64,000 nt of DNA from Andrena cerasifolii (Eukaryota; Arthropoda; Insecta; Hymenoptera; Andrenidae), in assembly GCF_050908995.1 (NCBI RefSeq), contig NC_135120.1, forward strand, positions 15,389,433-15,453,432. Direction: 5' to 3'. Numbering within the stretch: position 1 is the first letter of the stretch; each line of letters opens with the position of its first letter. Below are positions 22,592 to 33,940 of the stretch, piece after piece. Position numbers and translations under genes: made by a program. Under the pieces are notes generated by a model. It worked only from the letters and a program-made list of their open reading frames with translations, searched no databases and had not been told where the DNA came from.

Positions 22592-24804
22592 ATATAAATG
22601 CCATTTCGTGGGAATTTCTATTCAATATTATAATTTTATTCACTGTGCTTAGTTTTCATTTTAAAGTCTAAATTTGAAGAGAATCTAACTTATTAGTGCA
22701 GGGGGTGAGTACTAAGGATATTTTCTTTTTATTAAACATTTTAGTATATGCAGAGTGATTTCTTCGAGGTGGTCGATAAAATGTCTTAGCATATGTGGCA
22801 CATCATTATGAATAAAAAAGTCATCTAGCAGAAAAAAATTAGTCGAAAATGTGGAATACATTTTTTTGCATTTAAATTTATATCCTCTTCTATCATTCGC
22901 GTGAACATCCCACTTTTCTTCCAATGGATCGTTTCATTGATTTAAAAGCAGCGAAATCGAGATAGAACCGCTCCGTTGCAGTTACGCTTCGTTAGTAGTA
23001 GGTACCGAAACGCAGCGTTTAGACCGTCCTCATCCGTCGAAATTTCCTTTGGCGGTAAAAGGAAGGCCATTTGTCTTTAAGAAGTATATATGTCCGGCAT
23101 TCTGGAACCGTTTCCCCGTTCGTAACGATACTGTGAGTTAAGGAGCTGCCCGACCCGGTCCAAATCGATTCTGGATTTGGTCCGCGAACGTTCCCGCGTT
23201 TCGAGGGCCAATAAATAGTGAGAAAACGACCATCGGGCAAAGAGGTACCGCATAAATAATCCCATGACTCTGGCAGCGGGGTACTCAGGCCGCGTGGTGG
23301 TTCACAGAGGGCCCTATCCATGACGAGTGCCGTGTTTTATGGTATGTTGAATCGCATTTAAAGCCAAACGCGACATGCTTGACTCCGGGAACACGCTTAC
23401 ATGTTGCGAATGGTTCGGCTGTGGCTGTTCCGAGGATTAACCGCTGCTATTTTGTCTCCCGATACAGGATTATCATGTAAGACACTTATCACTTCACCTG
23501 ATGATTTTCTACGAGACATTTTCGTTGTGTGTGTATTTTTATAGGAGGCCACAGACTGGGCCCACTTGAACACTTGATATAGTTTCGTTTATGTAGATTT
23601 CAGAATAAGTTTTTAAATTAAAGTATGTAAAGTATTTTCTTAAACAGGTGATATTGATTAACAATCGTGAAGATTCACCTTGAAGGCATTAAGGGAGGGT
23701 TGAACATGAGATATTGAATGTATTTATTTCATGATTACTCTCAATTTAACTATTCTTCTTTAGAAGAAATTCCAGGGAAACCTATTCTGCTTTCCTATTC
23801 CACAGTATCTCACACTTTTGTGTCTAGATAGAATAGTCTTCTAAATGTTATTGGATTTGCAATTCAATTCACATCACTTGCTCCATTTACATACCTACAT
23901 TCTGTACTGGGAAGCAATTTAGTGATCGTGGTAGTCGTGAGTTAATTAACATCTTTGAAATAAGTTTCTGTCGAACGAAGAAAGACACATCCACAGAAGT
24001 TTTTTATTCTCCGAGCTGGAGCCTTTCTGTTGCCTTCTCAAAGGTCAAAGCTCCTATTCTTCGCCAGGTTTTCTCATTCACTATTGGCTCGTCTGTCTTA
24101 TCTGCAACAGTCCGAAAGGCTTTTCTCTACTTTGATTCGGGAAACAAAAGGCTGCAGATTGAAATTCGCTTGTTGTAGCTTGGCCATCCTCTATCGAGTG
24201 CCATGTTATACTTCGATAAGGCCAATGAACTCGGTTCGAGATTTTCGCTGGACGATGGCCTAGTTTGATATTTCCTTGCGAGGGGGCGATTGGAACTCGT
24301 GCACGTGACTCTCGATGACCTAATGTGAATTCTGACTTCGTATTCAATAGAAAAACCAGCTAAAAAATTCTAGAATTCATGTGTAAATTTTTATTGCTTA
24401 AAAGGAAGTTACTTGTTACGTAAAAATTAGGGACTCAATTTCTTTTATTCTAAATCTGAGAAATTTTAATACAGAGGTCATGAAAATCGCAATCGATGTG
24501 ATCGAGGAATCTTAATTGTTCAAATGCAGACTTTGCGATGCTGTGCAGCAAATTAATGAAGGAACTTATATGCTTCATATAATTACAAAGTAAGCTGTAA
24601 AATGCAGTATTAAATTTCAACAATATTTTCTGCAGGAACGGCAACAAACATATACATCATTAAACATTCCATAATAATGGCACAATAAATTAATCTACAA
24701 TCAAGTTCTGGCTTATATTCGATGAATTTTGTCTTCGAATCTGTATATATATATACAAACAATTTTCCGCTTGAAGATTCTAGCAGATTAATGGATACAC
24801 AATT
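22592..24804. other. Mostly AT-rich DNA, no gene seen
   Basis: Between 22960 and 23470 the sequence is more CpG-rich, with overlapping minus-strand frames (23019-23321) of no recognisable family. The rest is AT-rich. No repeat or RNA signature was found. Confidence 0.5.
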
Positions 24805-24808
24805 TTAA

Positions 24809-25130
24809 CCCCCTGGCGAGCGCGCCTCTTGAGACTACGTTATTAATACCTTCTTCAATCTCTACTAGGAAAAGTATGGCAATTTGAGACGAAATAAACG
24901 TACTAAAATTATTTCAATGATTTTAATGTATACGTATGGTTTTTTAAAAAAATAGCAGAGTGACAAACTATAAGAAATATGAATAAAATACTAAAAGTAT
25001 ACAAAGGTTATTAGAATTTAAACAATTTAAAATCTACGGAAACAACGTTCGCCTAGGATTAGCGAGCCTTTCTAAATCTTTAAAAACCTGTGTTTGCGGT
25101 ACTCAATGCCGCGGCGCGCTCGCCAGAGGG
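24809..25130. mobile_element. piggyBac-type MITE
   Basis: The element is 322 bp with ends CCCCCTGGCGAGCGCGCC (left) and, on the complement, CCCTCTGGCGAGCGCGCC (right), 17 of 18 identical. TTAA flanks both sides at 24805-24808 and 25131-25134. A precise TTAA duplication with CCC-starting TIRs is the piggyBac signature. The interior is AT-rich and non-coding, in contrast with the very GC-rich ends. The right TTAA is shared with a following GGGGTTACC string that resembles the terminus of the foldback family at 15030 and 32399. Confidence 0.85.
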
Positions 25131-25134
25131 TTAA

Positions 25135-27840
25135 GGGGTTACCTACCGCCAGGAGGTAGAAAAAAATCGATTCTTTGGGAATTTATTTCAGAAAGTACAT
25201 GCATATTAAGGGTAATAATTGAGACAAGTAAGGCAGGAGGAAAGAGAAACATGCAACGCAGAAATAAAAAGAAATACGTGTCATAAAACTGTTGAGAACC
25301 AATTTGAATTCAAAACAGCAGCAGGTCTAGTTCGATATTATACAATTTCTTTAATAAATAGTGATTTAGTTGATTTAACAGTGCGAAAGGCAGCCACGTT
25401 GTTAAGAAGATTAAATAACGTCGCTTCTAAATGCCCGTGGAATTCGAAGCGCACAATGACGTTCGTATATGCTAATTTATCGCGTCGCTGCTGTGCTCTT
25501 GATCTTTGTATCTGAATGTCCTCTTTATCCCCTTTATCTTCTCCTCTGTCGATCCTGTCTTCTTTCCTGACTGGCGTTCCGCACACGAAAGCCCCCCACG
25601 ACTCTTGTCAGCCCTTGCCTTATTAGAATATTTTATGTTTGAACCGATGAAGGGAACGCTCGATGGCTGATCGCTCGGATTTAGCATAACCCTTCAATAG
25701 ATCCGTCTTCCAAACGTTTCTTCAAGAAACCTCTTTGGAGCTTGAATTTTTACCATTGCGCGATCCCTTCGTAGACGAGTAACGTAAACTTTCGTCGAAC
25801 CTCGAATTTTTAAAATTGTAAAATTCCTTCCTCGACGAATGACGTGAACTTTCGTTACAGCCTGGACTTTTATCGTTACGAATCCCTCCCCCCATGAATT
25901 ACCGAACGACGCACTAGCTTTCTTGGTAGCTCCAAGTCGAATCGGTGGAAGTTGCGTTTAAAAAAGGACTGTAAAATATTTTATATTCTATGGCGAAGGA
26001 CTGAGTCGACTTGAAGCTAAGAATTACGTATTTCCAATTTTATTAATTGTTCTCGTTGAAATTACATGGTCTATAATGCTATGTAATTCGCTATTGTTTG
26101 TGCCTGTTCAAGCAAATTTTTACCAATTTTTCTCAAGAGACTTGAAGCTATCGTAATATTCGCATTAAGAATAAATCATTTTGCAAGTCTCTAGTTGAAA
26201 TTATCTAACGTGAGATGGCGGGAAAGATATGAAAGAAAGGTAGCCAGTTATCTTGTTTTTTTCCTTGTCTTCACTAAGTAAGAATTACGGTTGCCAAATT
26301 TTTCCCATGCCTTTGGAAGCTAACTTAACGGTATACTTAGAATGAAAAACAGATTGATTATCCGGTTCAGTGATATTACTTAGTTAAAAAATTCCTGCAA
26401 TTTTTTCAGTCAAAGATGCAGTCGAAGTTGTTACTGAAAACTCTTGAATACTAAATTTGTTCTTAACTTAACAGTCGCTCTAATCATTGTCCAAATATTC
26501 ATAATTCTAGGTAGATTAAATGAAAGGTCAGCTATTGAGATACCTATCATTTAAACATTTTACATCTCATCTTCAACCTCATCGTCTATCAACCACCAAA
26601 TTTGTACACGTTTCTCTGGAAATCAATTTTCTAATCCAATCTGACGTGTCCTCGCCACCAGCTGGATGCTCGCGCAGAGAGCGGTCTGTTTGCCGAAGAC
26701 AGTGGACAAGGGCGATTCGAACGAATGGCCTCCATAAAGAACACGATTCAGAACCCGAAGACGTTGGATTCTCCGTGTTTGCGTCCACATACCTGGTGGA
26801 AGCTGCGGTGAAACATTGTTGTAAACTATGCAGGGCTGCAGCTTTCCTCGGGGTTGTCCTTCTTTGAAGAGATACGAGCATTGGAAGACGTATCTGGATG
26901 CTGAGAAGATTTCGCGCGTTGCCGCCAGCTTCTGTAATCCCTTTAGTTTTTGTATTCCGGGACGTGAAACTTGAAGGGAATCCCGTATTTGTGAAAATAC
27001 GAGATTTCTGTTGAGAGGGACCGGCGTATCGTATTATTTCATGAACATGGAAATCTGCCTCGTTAGTCAAACAGACAGAAAAGTATTTGCTTATATTTTT
27101 AGTGTACACGCAGGCATTGGTACGGTATATTCGATCCTTTGCATTTCTCGTCTCTTATTCGAGATTTTGTTGAGCTTCTTGAACAACTGTTGTAAGTAGG
27201 TAGGAGGCATATATGGAGTGCACCAGGAGGATAGTATTTTAGTGACAGCTTTTTTAGCCTGGCTTTCTATAACGGATGTTGTATTGATACAAATTTGATC
27301 GAGAGGGAGTACTTTATTTTAAGGGATTAAACACAAGGTAGTGCGACATCTCAAGAAAATTATTCTGAAGGTTATGAAAAGATACCTTTAATCTGACCTA
27401 TACTCATCTGAAAACTCATTGCTGCAAATCAACACTTGATTGCTCTAGCTTGCTAATACAAATATAATAGTAATTATTTTATATTTCAATGCCCCACTCG
27501 AAATTATATACTCTGCCTGATAACAATAATATTATTCAAATCTATACAAATGTGAGCATTTATTTACTGCAAGAACTTCTGAATGATTTTTAAAAATAAA
27601 GAATAAAAAGTAGAATAAAAATCTTTGAACGCTATAAAATCGGTAATAAATCTGAAAAAAAATTGAATTCTTAGGCTCACGCAAAGTAATAAATAAAAAT
27701 GGTGGCATCACGTGTACTAAGTGGCAGCGGTTATCAATGTGTCAAAAATAGTTATAATTCCGAAATTGGTCACTAGTAACCCCCACAGTAATCGACATCT
27801 TAATCTTGAAGGTCTGGGTTAGGTTACCAACGATCCAGGC
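25135..27840. other. Mixed DNA, no gene seen
   Basis: It starts with GGGGTTACCTACCGCC abutting the preceding TTAA. Minus-strand frame 26579-27109 (176 codons) and the overlapping plus-strand frame 26520-26867 are of unremarkable composition with no motif, and lie in a mild CpG-rich patch (26640-26930). No convincing splice pair or start context was found. Confidence 0.45.
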
Positions 27841-28195
27841 AACATTTTTCCACGATGTTGCGTCAGACGTGCTGGCTGCACAGCATCCAGGAAGGCATCA
27901 CATCAAATTTGAATAAACTAGCTGTTGCTCCGACACCGTGGAACTGTACAAGCGTTACCGCGGCTCGAGTGGGTTGCTTGCTCGTTGCGGTGGCCGACGT
28001 CGACTTTTATGAAATACTGCCTGGCGAAAGTTCGCCGTTGGACCACCGAGTTGCTGACACCTGCAATCTGCGTTCTCAGCTGCATTCGAGATGCACACTG
28101 GCACGCCTTACAGTGGTAGCGGTGTTTTACGATTACTTCCACCACTGCCTGTTGGTACGCGCCACGTCCCACAACTCTTGATGGGTGCTGCATGT
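27841..28195. other. GC-rich block with overlapping open frames, unexplained
   Basis: A sharply bounded GC-rich patch in AT-rich surroundings is open on the plus strand (27855-28181, 108 codons) and the minus strand (27918-28193, 91 codons). The minus frame has a YHCKACQC string, the plus frame a VADVDFYEILPGESS string. Neither identifies a family. It may be a decayed exon or transposon fragment, or unselected GC-rich DNA. Confidence 0.3.
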
Positions 28196-31100
28196 TCTTT
28201 CGTGGTATTTTCTTGGTATCATCGAAGAAACTGGGCCGAAGACTTCCAGTCTTGTTACTAGGTCCAATGACATTGTCGGGAGATTATTGGAAATAGGATG
28301 GCACAAATTCTTGAGAATTGCACCTTCTCAGGTAGGATTATGTTTATATTGCCATAGATTCTTTATAAGTGAAAGGAAGGAAATATTTACCTTACCTTAT
28401 CTGGAATATTATATAAAGGCATCGCGACTCAAAAAATGCCCATTACTCTTCTTTGAATTTTTTCCCCAATTTCATTAATAATTCGTGTAATTCATTTTCC
28501 CTCGTGTATTTCCTAATCTTCAGAGATATATTTTTTATTTTCCTTGGGTCTTGCACTACGTGTGTTTTTGTGTGTATTATTTTGGAATGGTACCATCCCC
28601 AGAGACAATTAGGGTTGAAGCAATAAAATTGTAGATAAATCACATGGCAACCACGTAGAAAATTATTTATGTCCCATACGCGTCCAGGGATCCAGAAGTT
28701 TTAATAGCTCGGTGACATTTGTTTTCCAACGGGGGTGCACGCGACGCAACGCATACTGGGATTCCTCGGCCACCGTCCTGCCACCTTATTTCCACGGAAG
28801 TTCCACAATCGAAGTTCCTTGAGTTGTTTATGACGTCGACCGACTCACCGCGAATGTCCAACGTTGAGTTACGTCGCCTAACTTCAATATTTAAGAATCT
28901 CCTTGGTTCCTTCTCCTCAAGTACACGCGAGCATCTTGAATCTTCGAAAATCCCTGGCAAAGCTGGACGAAACTTAACACGTGGCGCTGGGAAAACCGTG
29001 GTACAACCGAGAACACGGTAATTCCTCTTGAAAAAAAAGCGTCGAGACTTGGAAAGAAATTTGTTCACGAAACAGCGCGCTTGTAATTGCATCCAGCAGT
29101 CTTCTGTTTGCATGAAATATGCAAAAGTCGTGACTATAAATATTTTTTAAAAAAATTAAACAAAACTAGATAAATCGTTGAACTACTAATGCTTCTTTTC
29201 TTTAAAGACTAGTTCTAGTTTACAAATCGCTGAAAAGTAGCGAAAAGAAATCAACTTCTTTCCCCCCTATTTTATTTCAATATCCAATAAGAAACTACGC
29301 TTAAAGTTTCAAAAGTCAAACTGAACAACTCGACTTCCTATAAATTCCTCATCGTCAGTACCTCAGTACATAATAAATTCTTTCCCCATCAATTTTGAAA
29401 ATTCATGTCGTAGGTTCGAACTTACTTCCAAAGAGGACATATTCAGCGAAGCTCTAATTTGATTAAATTTCTCAAACACCACCTACACTCGAAAAAGAAA
29501 CACGATATCGCGAGTCCAATCGATGCGCACAATTGCTTGGTTATCGCAAATGGATGAACCGACGGTGTCGCGAGCGGCTGGCTGGTAAGATTAATTAACC
29601 CCGCAGGTCGATTAGCATATCCGTCTGTTGACCTGTTCCCGACGAAGCGAAACCCCGCGAATCTTTATGCGCGCACATGCCTCCCTGCTCCTGCTGGCCG
29701 AACAATAGCAATCGTCAGCGCGGCTGGAAGCCACAAAGAAATTGTCGCATCGACTCGGAACGGATTCTCGAAATTCCGCGAACGCCGTCCAGGAGCTGCT
29801 CGTCCCACGGCGGAACGCTGGAAAAGAGAGAGGTAGGGAGACTGAATTATTTATCGCTGAATTTGACTCCGATATTTTCAGACCCCGCGACAGATTATTC
29901 CGTAAGCCGCATACATAAGCGAAGACAGTGCATGATTTATAGGACGTTCGTTGTTTCATGAATGGGTGAGTACGCCGCGGCCACTAGTGGCGGAGTCATT
30001 CGCTTCCTCTTTGCATGCGCCGCTCACACATTACATTTGCAAAAGAGGTGGCCCAGCAAAAGCAAGATATATTGGCAGCGGCGAGCGAGCCCGCCTTTGC
30101 TCTACGGGCGAAATGGCCCCGGAGGAACGTGCGAGCATGCTCGCTCGCTGATCGTAATTGTGCGTTACAAGTGTTGCGCGTCAAATGCTTGCTGAACTCT
30201 GTGTAGCTCTGCTATCTTCGATTGAATTGGAAAATACACAAGGTGGGACGTAAATTGGGTAAAAAGGTAATATATGAAGGGTAAGGGAAAAAACTGGAAA
30301 TGTCCATTTTTCGTGAATTTGCGATTTACAGAATATTTTGTTGGTGGCAACTGGGACTACAGTACTGTCGAATCACAAATGGTTATAAAGTTCCAATACC
30401 CACGTAAGATAACGTTAAAGATTTGGTATACTGCTTAAAAAGAGGACATGTCCACTCTGCACTGGAACAAAATACGGAATGGCCCCACTCTTTATCCAAA
30501 GTATAAACTTCTGTCGTCAAGGTAAAACAAGAAATTACTTAAGATGAAAATAAAATCATTGAAACCTTGTTTGTTTAATGATGGACTGAAGTATGAAAAA
30601 TTAATTTTCTCGATAACGCTGTTTTCTGACATTCCCGGTTTTTCCCCCTTACCGCCGATAGTATGGTTTCCTTCACCGTTTAACTTCCCCTGTATAGACT
30701 ATTATTACGATTTCTTCTGCACAGAATTCTGCCAGTTCCAAGTACTAGCCTATGACTCTATTCTGTTTCTTGTAATATTTCAAAATAGGGTGTATGTAGA
30801 CTTCTGTATATTTGATTTATGCATAAAGAATAGGAAAGTAAACGTGGTATATGATTTGAAGCGGGCTCCACTGCAGTAAAATAAATAAGATTACATCTTT
30901 ACGTCAATATTACCGCGCACGGCGCCCAATGATCCACCAGCTAGAATATTCAGTGTTAATATTGACAATTGAATCGCTCTGGTGCTTCTGGGGCCGCGGA
31001 GAACATTTTCCCGCGGACCATGGGGAAGGAATATAAACGATTTTTTTTCCAGATTCGACGGCGGGTAGCCGACGGTATAATTCGTGCCGAGCGGGGGCAT

Positions 31101-31818
31101 TTATTTTGTTCATCGCGCTTCCTATACGCGCTCACGTATCGGGGAACGCAGCCAGGGTAATCCCATAAAGTCAATTATTCCGCGGGGAATATTCCATTGT
31201 AGGGATATCGACGAATCATCGACAGAAACGATTGACTCGATTTAGGGTGGGAAGCGAGCGGGAAAAGAAAATTAAATTTACCCAAAATTTCTGCGGTGAA
31301 CGACGCTCGTCCGACGTGTCCAGACTCCCGACGTCGATTGAGAGCGAGGGAACAACAAAAAAAAAGAAGATTTCGACGTGAAACGTGTAATAACTGTGAC
31401 GTGTAACGTTTTTCAATGGTAATCCGTTATTCGACGCTGGGACGCGATCGAAATCAAACGCGCGTTGGGTAAATATCATTCCGTATTTTATTTTTATGAC
31501 ACTGGAAATCACCATTTGTTGGATCAACCGACAGTGCTTGATATGGGATGGGGGTGAATGTTAGATTTTGCCGGCAGACGTGCAATTTCTAAGTATAGGT
31601 ACTTGAACTCGAAACGGTTTAAGTTTCAGAGAAATTCAGAGCTTAGACTAGTTTTGGTAGGTTAATATAAGATAATCGAGATTGATATATAATTAATTTA
31701 GATTGAAAAATGTTTACTTTTAGAGATAGTCAGATTGATAATTTGGGTATCTCTGATTCTGTATATGTATCTACATATAAACCGATTGGTAATCCCAATG
31801 TTCAAATAATTCCGTAGA
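28196..31818. other. Alternating AT-rich and CpG-rich DNA, no gene
   Basis: CpG-rich patches lie at about 28720-29000, 29500-30150 and 30960-31330. The second contains AAGATTAATTAACCCCGC near 29590, again a homeodomain-type word in a CpG-rich setting. Open frames on both strands in these patches have no family features. I detected no repeats or RNA signals. Confidence 0.45.
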
Positions 31819-32399
31819 AGTCAGGCGGCCGAAAAGAGGCGAATGTTTATGATTTTTTTTTGAAAAAGCGGAAGCATATATTTTTATAGAACTTTTTGCA
31901 CTTAAAAGAGCAACATTTAAAGAATATTTGGTAATTTTTTCGTAGAAAAATATTTAAGTTTATAAGAAAGTAACAACCGACATACAAGAAGCCTTTTTAA
32001 AAATTTGGTTTTGCGGTGGGCACTGCCATTCAGAACCAGAGTATCTGAAATAAAAAAACATTAAAAATTTTGTTAGTATATTAATGTGTCCTCTGATTAA
32101 CGGAGGGAATTTCCGAAGTATTAATTCAAAACAAAATGGCGGCCATTTAAAGTTGAAATCCTGCAAAATTCACGCGAAAAAAATTTTAAAACAAAATTTT
32201 AAAAAGGCTTCTTGGATGTCGGTTGTTACTTCATTGTAATCTTAAATATTTTTCTACGAAAAAATTACCAAATGTTCTTTAAATGTTGCTCTTTTATATG
32301 CAAAAAGTACTGTAAAATTATATGCTTCAGCTTTTCCAAAAAAAAATTCACAAACATTCGTCTCTTTTCGGCTGCCTGACTATTTAGGTATAACCCCTT
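31819..32399. mobile_element. Large palindromic foldback element (copy 2)
   Basis: Two arms of about 188 bp, 31819-32006 and 32194-32381, are inverted copies of each other. They start AGTCAGGCGGCCGAAAAGAG (left) and, on the complement, AGTCAGGCAGCCGAAAAGAG (right), and end at AAAAAGGCTTC. A 187-bp unique spacer lies between. The right side continues into AGGTATAACCCCTTG, parallel to the terminus of the copy at 15030, but no TTAA follows here. The left side lacks this outer segment, so it may be truncated. Nothing is encoded. It belongs to the same repeat family as 14604-15030. Confidence 0.75.
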
Positions 32400-33748
32400 G
32401 AAACCAGAGCGAAACACGCTGCTGGTTTAAGAATTTCTATTCACGACACGAATATCCCCCATGGAATAAGCACAAACTTTTCATAACTCATTCGGTCGAA
32501 TACCTCCCACGACAGGTTATCGCTCGTCCTCGTATGAATTACTCCCGAATTTCAGCGGTGCGTTTCGACTGGAGCCATCATTTTTGCGAAATTACTCGTC
32601 GCTGCGTAGCAACGAGTATCGCGCAATGTTACCCGCGATTTGTCAGTTGCGCGCGGCACGTTTCGGTCTCCCCGATTTCAACTCTTTAGAAGGGGCTAAC
32701 CATAGCAGGAAGACCTCGAAAAATCCATTCACGGCGGTCAGAATATCCGGTTACGAGAGCAGAGATTGGGAAGCTTTGACAATGAACGAAGGTCCGCGGA
32801 TGGACGCGGTGTACGCGACGTTTAAATGACCATCGCCGGTGAATGTTGCACTCGATGGGCCAGAAACTTTATCCTCCACGGAACTTTCGGGGCTTTATTT
32901 TAAATGAAGTTCCAAAGACCTGATTGCCCGAAATTCGTATTCCCGTCGAGCTCCTGTACGCTAACCCTGCGACGACTTTGAGTGTGGCCAGTTTGAGTTT
33001 TAGGACTCCGGCTTGAATTTTGATGGACTCGGGTTGGATGACTTTGTAGTGCCTGTGGGAGACTGGATTTGTAATGTCTGTGGTAATAAATGGGGGCATT
33101 GGAACTGAGGTTTGGATGAAGTGTGGTAAATGTATTGGGACACTTGTTGAGGTGATTAATTTAGAAATTTTTAAATTAAATAATTTAATTTGGGGGAAGC
33201 GATGCAAGCTCCAGAAGTGTTATGATTAATAATAGGTATTGTTATGTACGTTCTACGATTGTGTGCATTTAAAAAGAAGCATATGAATTCAAAGTTAGAC
33301 ATACTTATAAATATTTTTAAAATTAATTACTCTGAAACTTTATACATTCTCTTTTACTTCCTCATACATATTTCGAGTTCATCTGCATGCAGGGGAGACC
33401 GGTTATGTTTTTCTCATTTTCTTATTTTGATTTTTTACGGGTTATAGCTGCAGGGAAGTTCATTCAGAGTTAGGTTAATATAAACTACGCACGTCCGACT
33501 TTATAAAAAAAATTGGTCCTGTAGATTTTGTCAATCCGATTAGGAGCTAATTAGCATTAGTTGCAGGAACTGTTTTGTGACAATATACCCCGAGGCTGGG
33601 TTGGTTGTAACAAATTTAGATAGCTAAGTTTATTAATAAAAAGCCGATTCAGTTAAGGAAGTATTATCATTTTTTATTGTAATTATAAATGCTATAGTCT
33701 TGAACATAAAATTAAACTTAGAAACAGTATTAACAGTTTAAAAATTTA
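32400..33748. other. Mixed DNA, no gene seen
   Basis: A CpG-rich patch at 32510-32830 is followed by G/T-rich and then AT-rich DNA. Frames at 32584-32829 (+) and 32869-33207 (-) carry no recognisable motif. Confidence 0.5.
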
Positions 33749-33940
33749 TCACTGAACCCCAATTTCTCTGGATTTGCTTTCTGAATACAGAGACAAGCAC
33801 ACAAGGCAAAAGTCTTCTTCATTTTCTTTTTCATCTTTATTAATTGTTGACACTTTTCTCTTTTCTTCCTACAGCGGATAAAATAACTCGTTTTGCTTTG
33901 TTCTTCTTTCCAAATGTTCTGCGACAACTTGACCCAACCC
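33749..33940 (-). pseudogene. pogo/Tigger-type transposase C-terminal relic
   Basis: In one minus-strand phase the sequence reads VVAEHLERRTKQNELFYPL, a stop, then EEKRKVSTINKDEKENEED followed by CLVCLSLYSESKSREIGVQ and a stop. The last part matches the cysteine-bearing C-terminal segment found on many insect pogo/Tigger-like DDE transposases (CxxC, then LYS-S and a W-VQC type ending). The usual W is missing and two in-frame stops are present, so this is a dead fragment. No TIRs were found nearby. Identification rests on motif memory, not a search. Confidence 0.55.

Noticed and set aside
26579..27109. 176-codon minus-strand open frame
   Set aside because: No motif, no splice-site support, an overlapping open frame on the opposite strand, and composition like the surrounding DNA.
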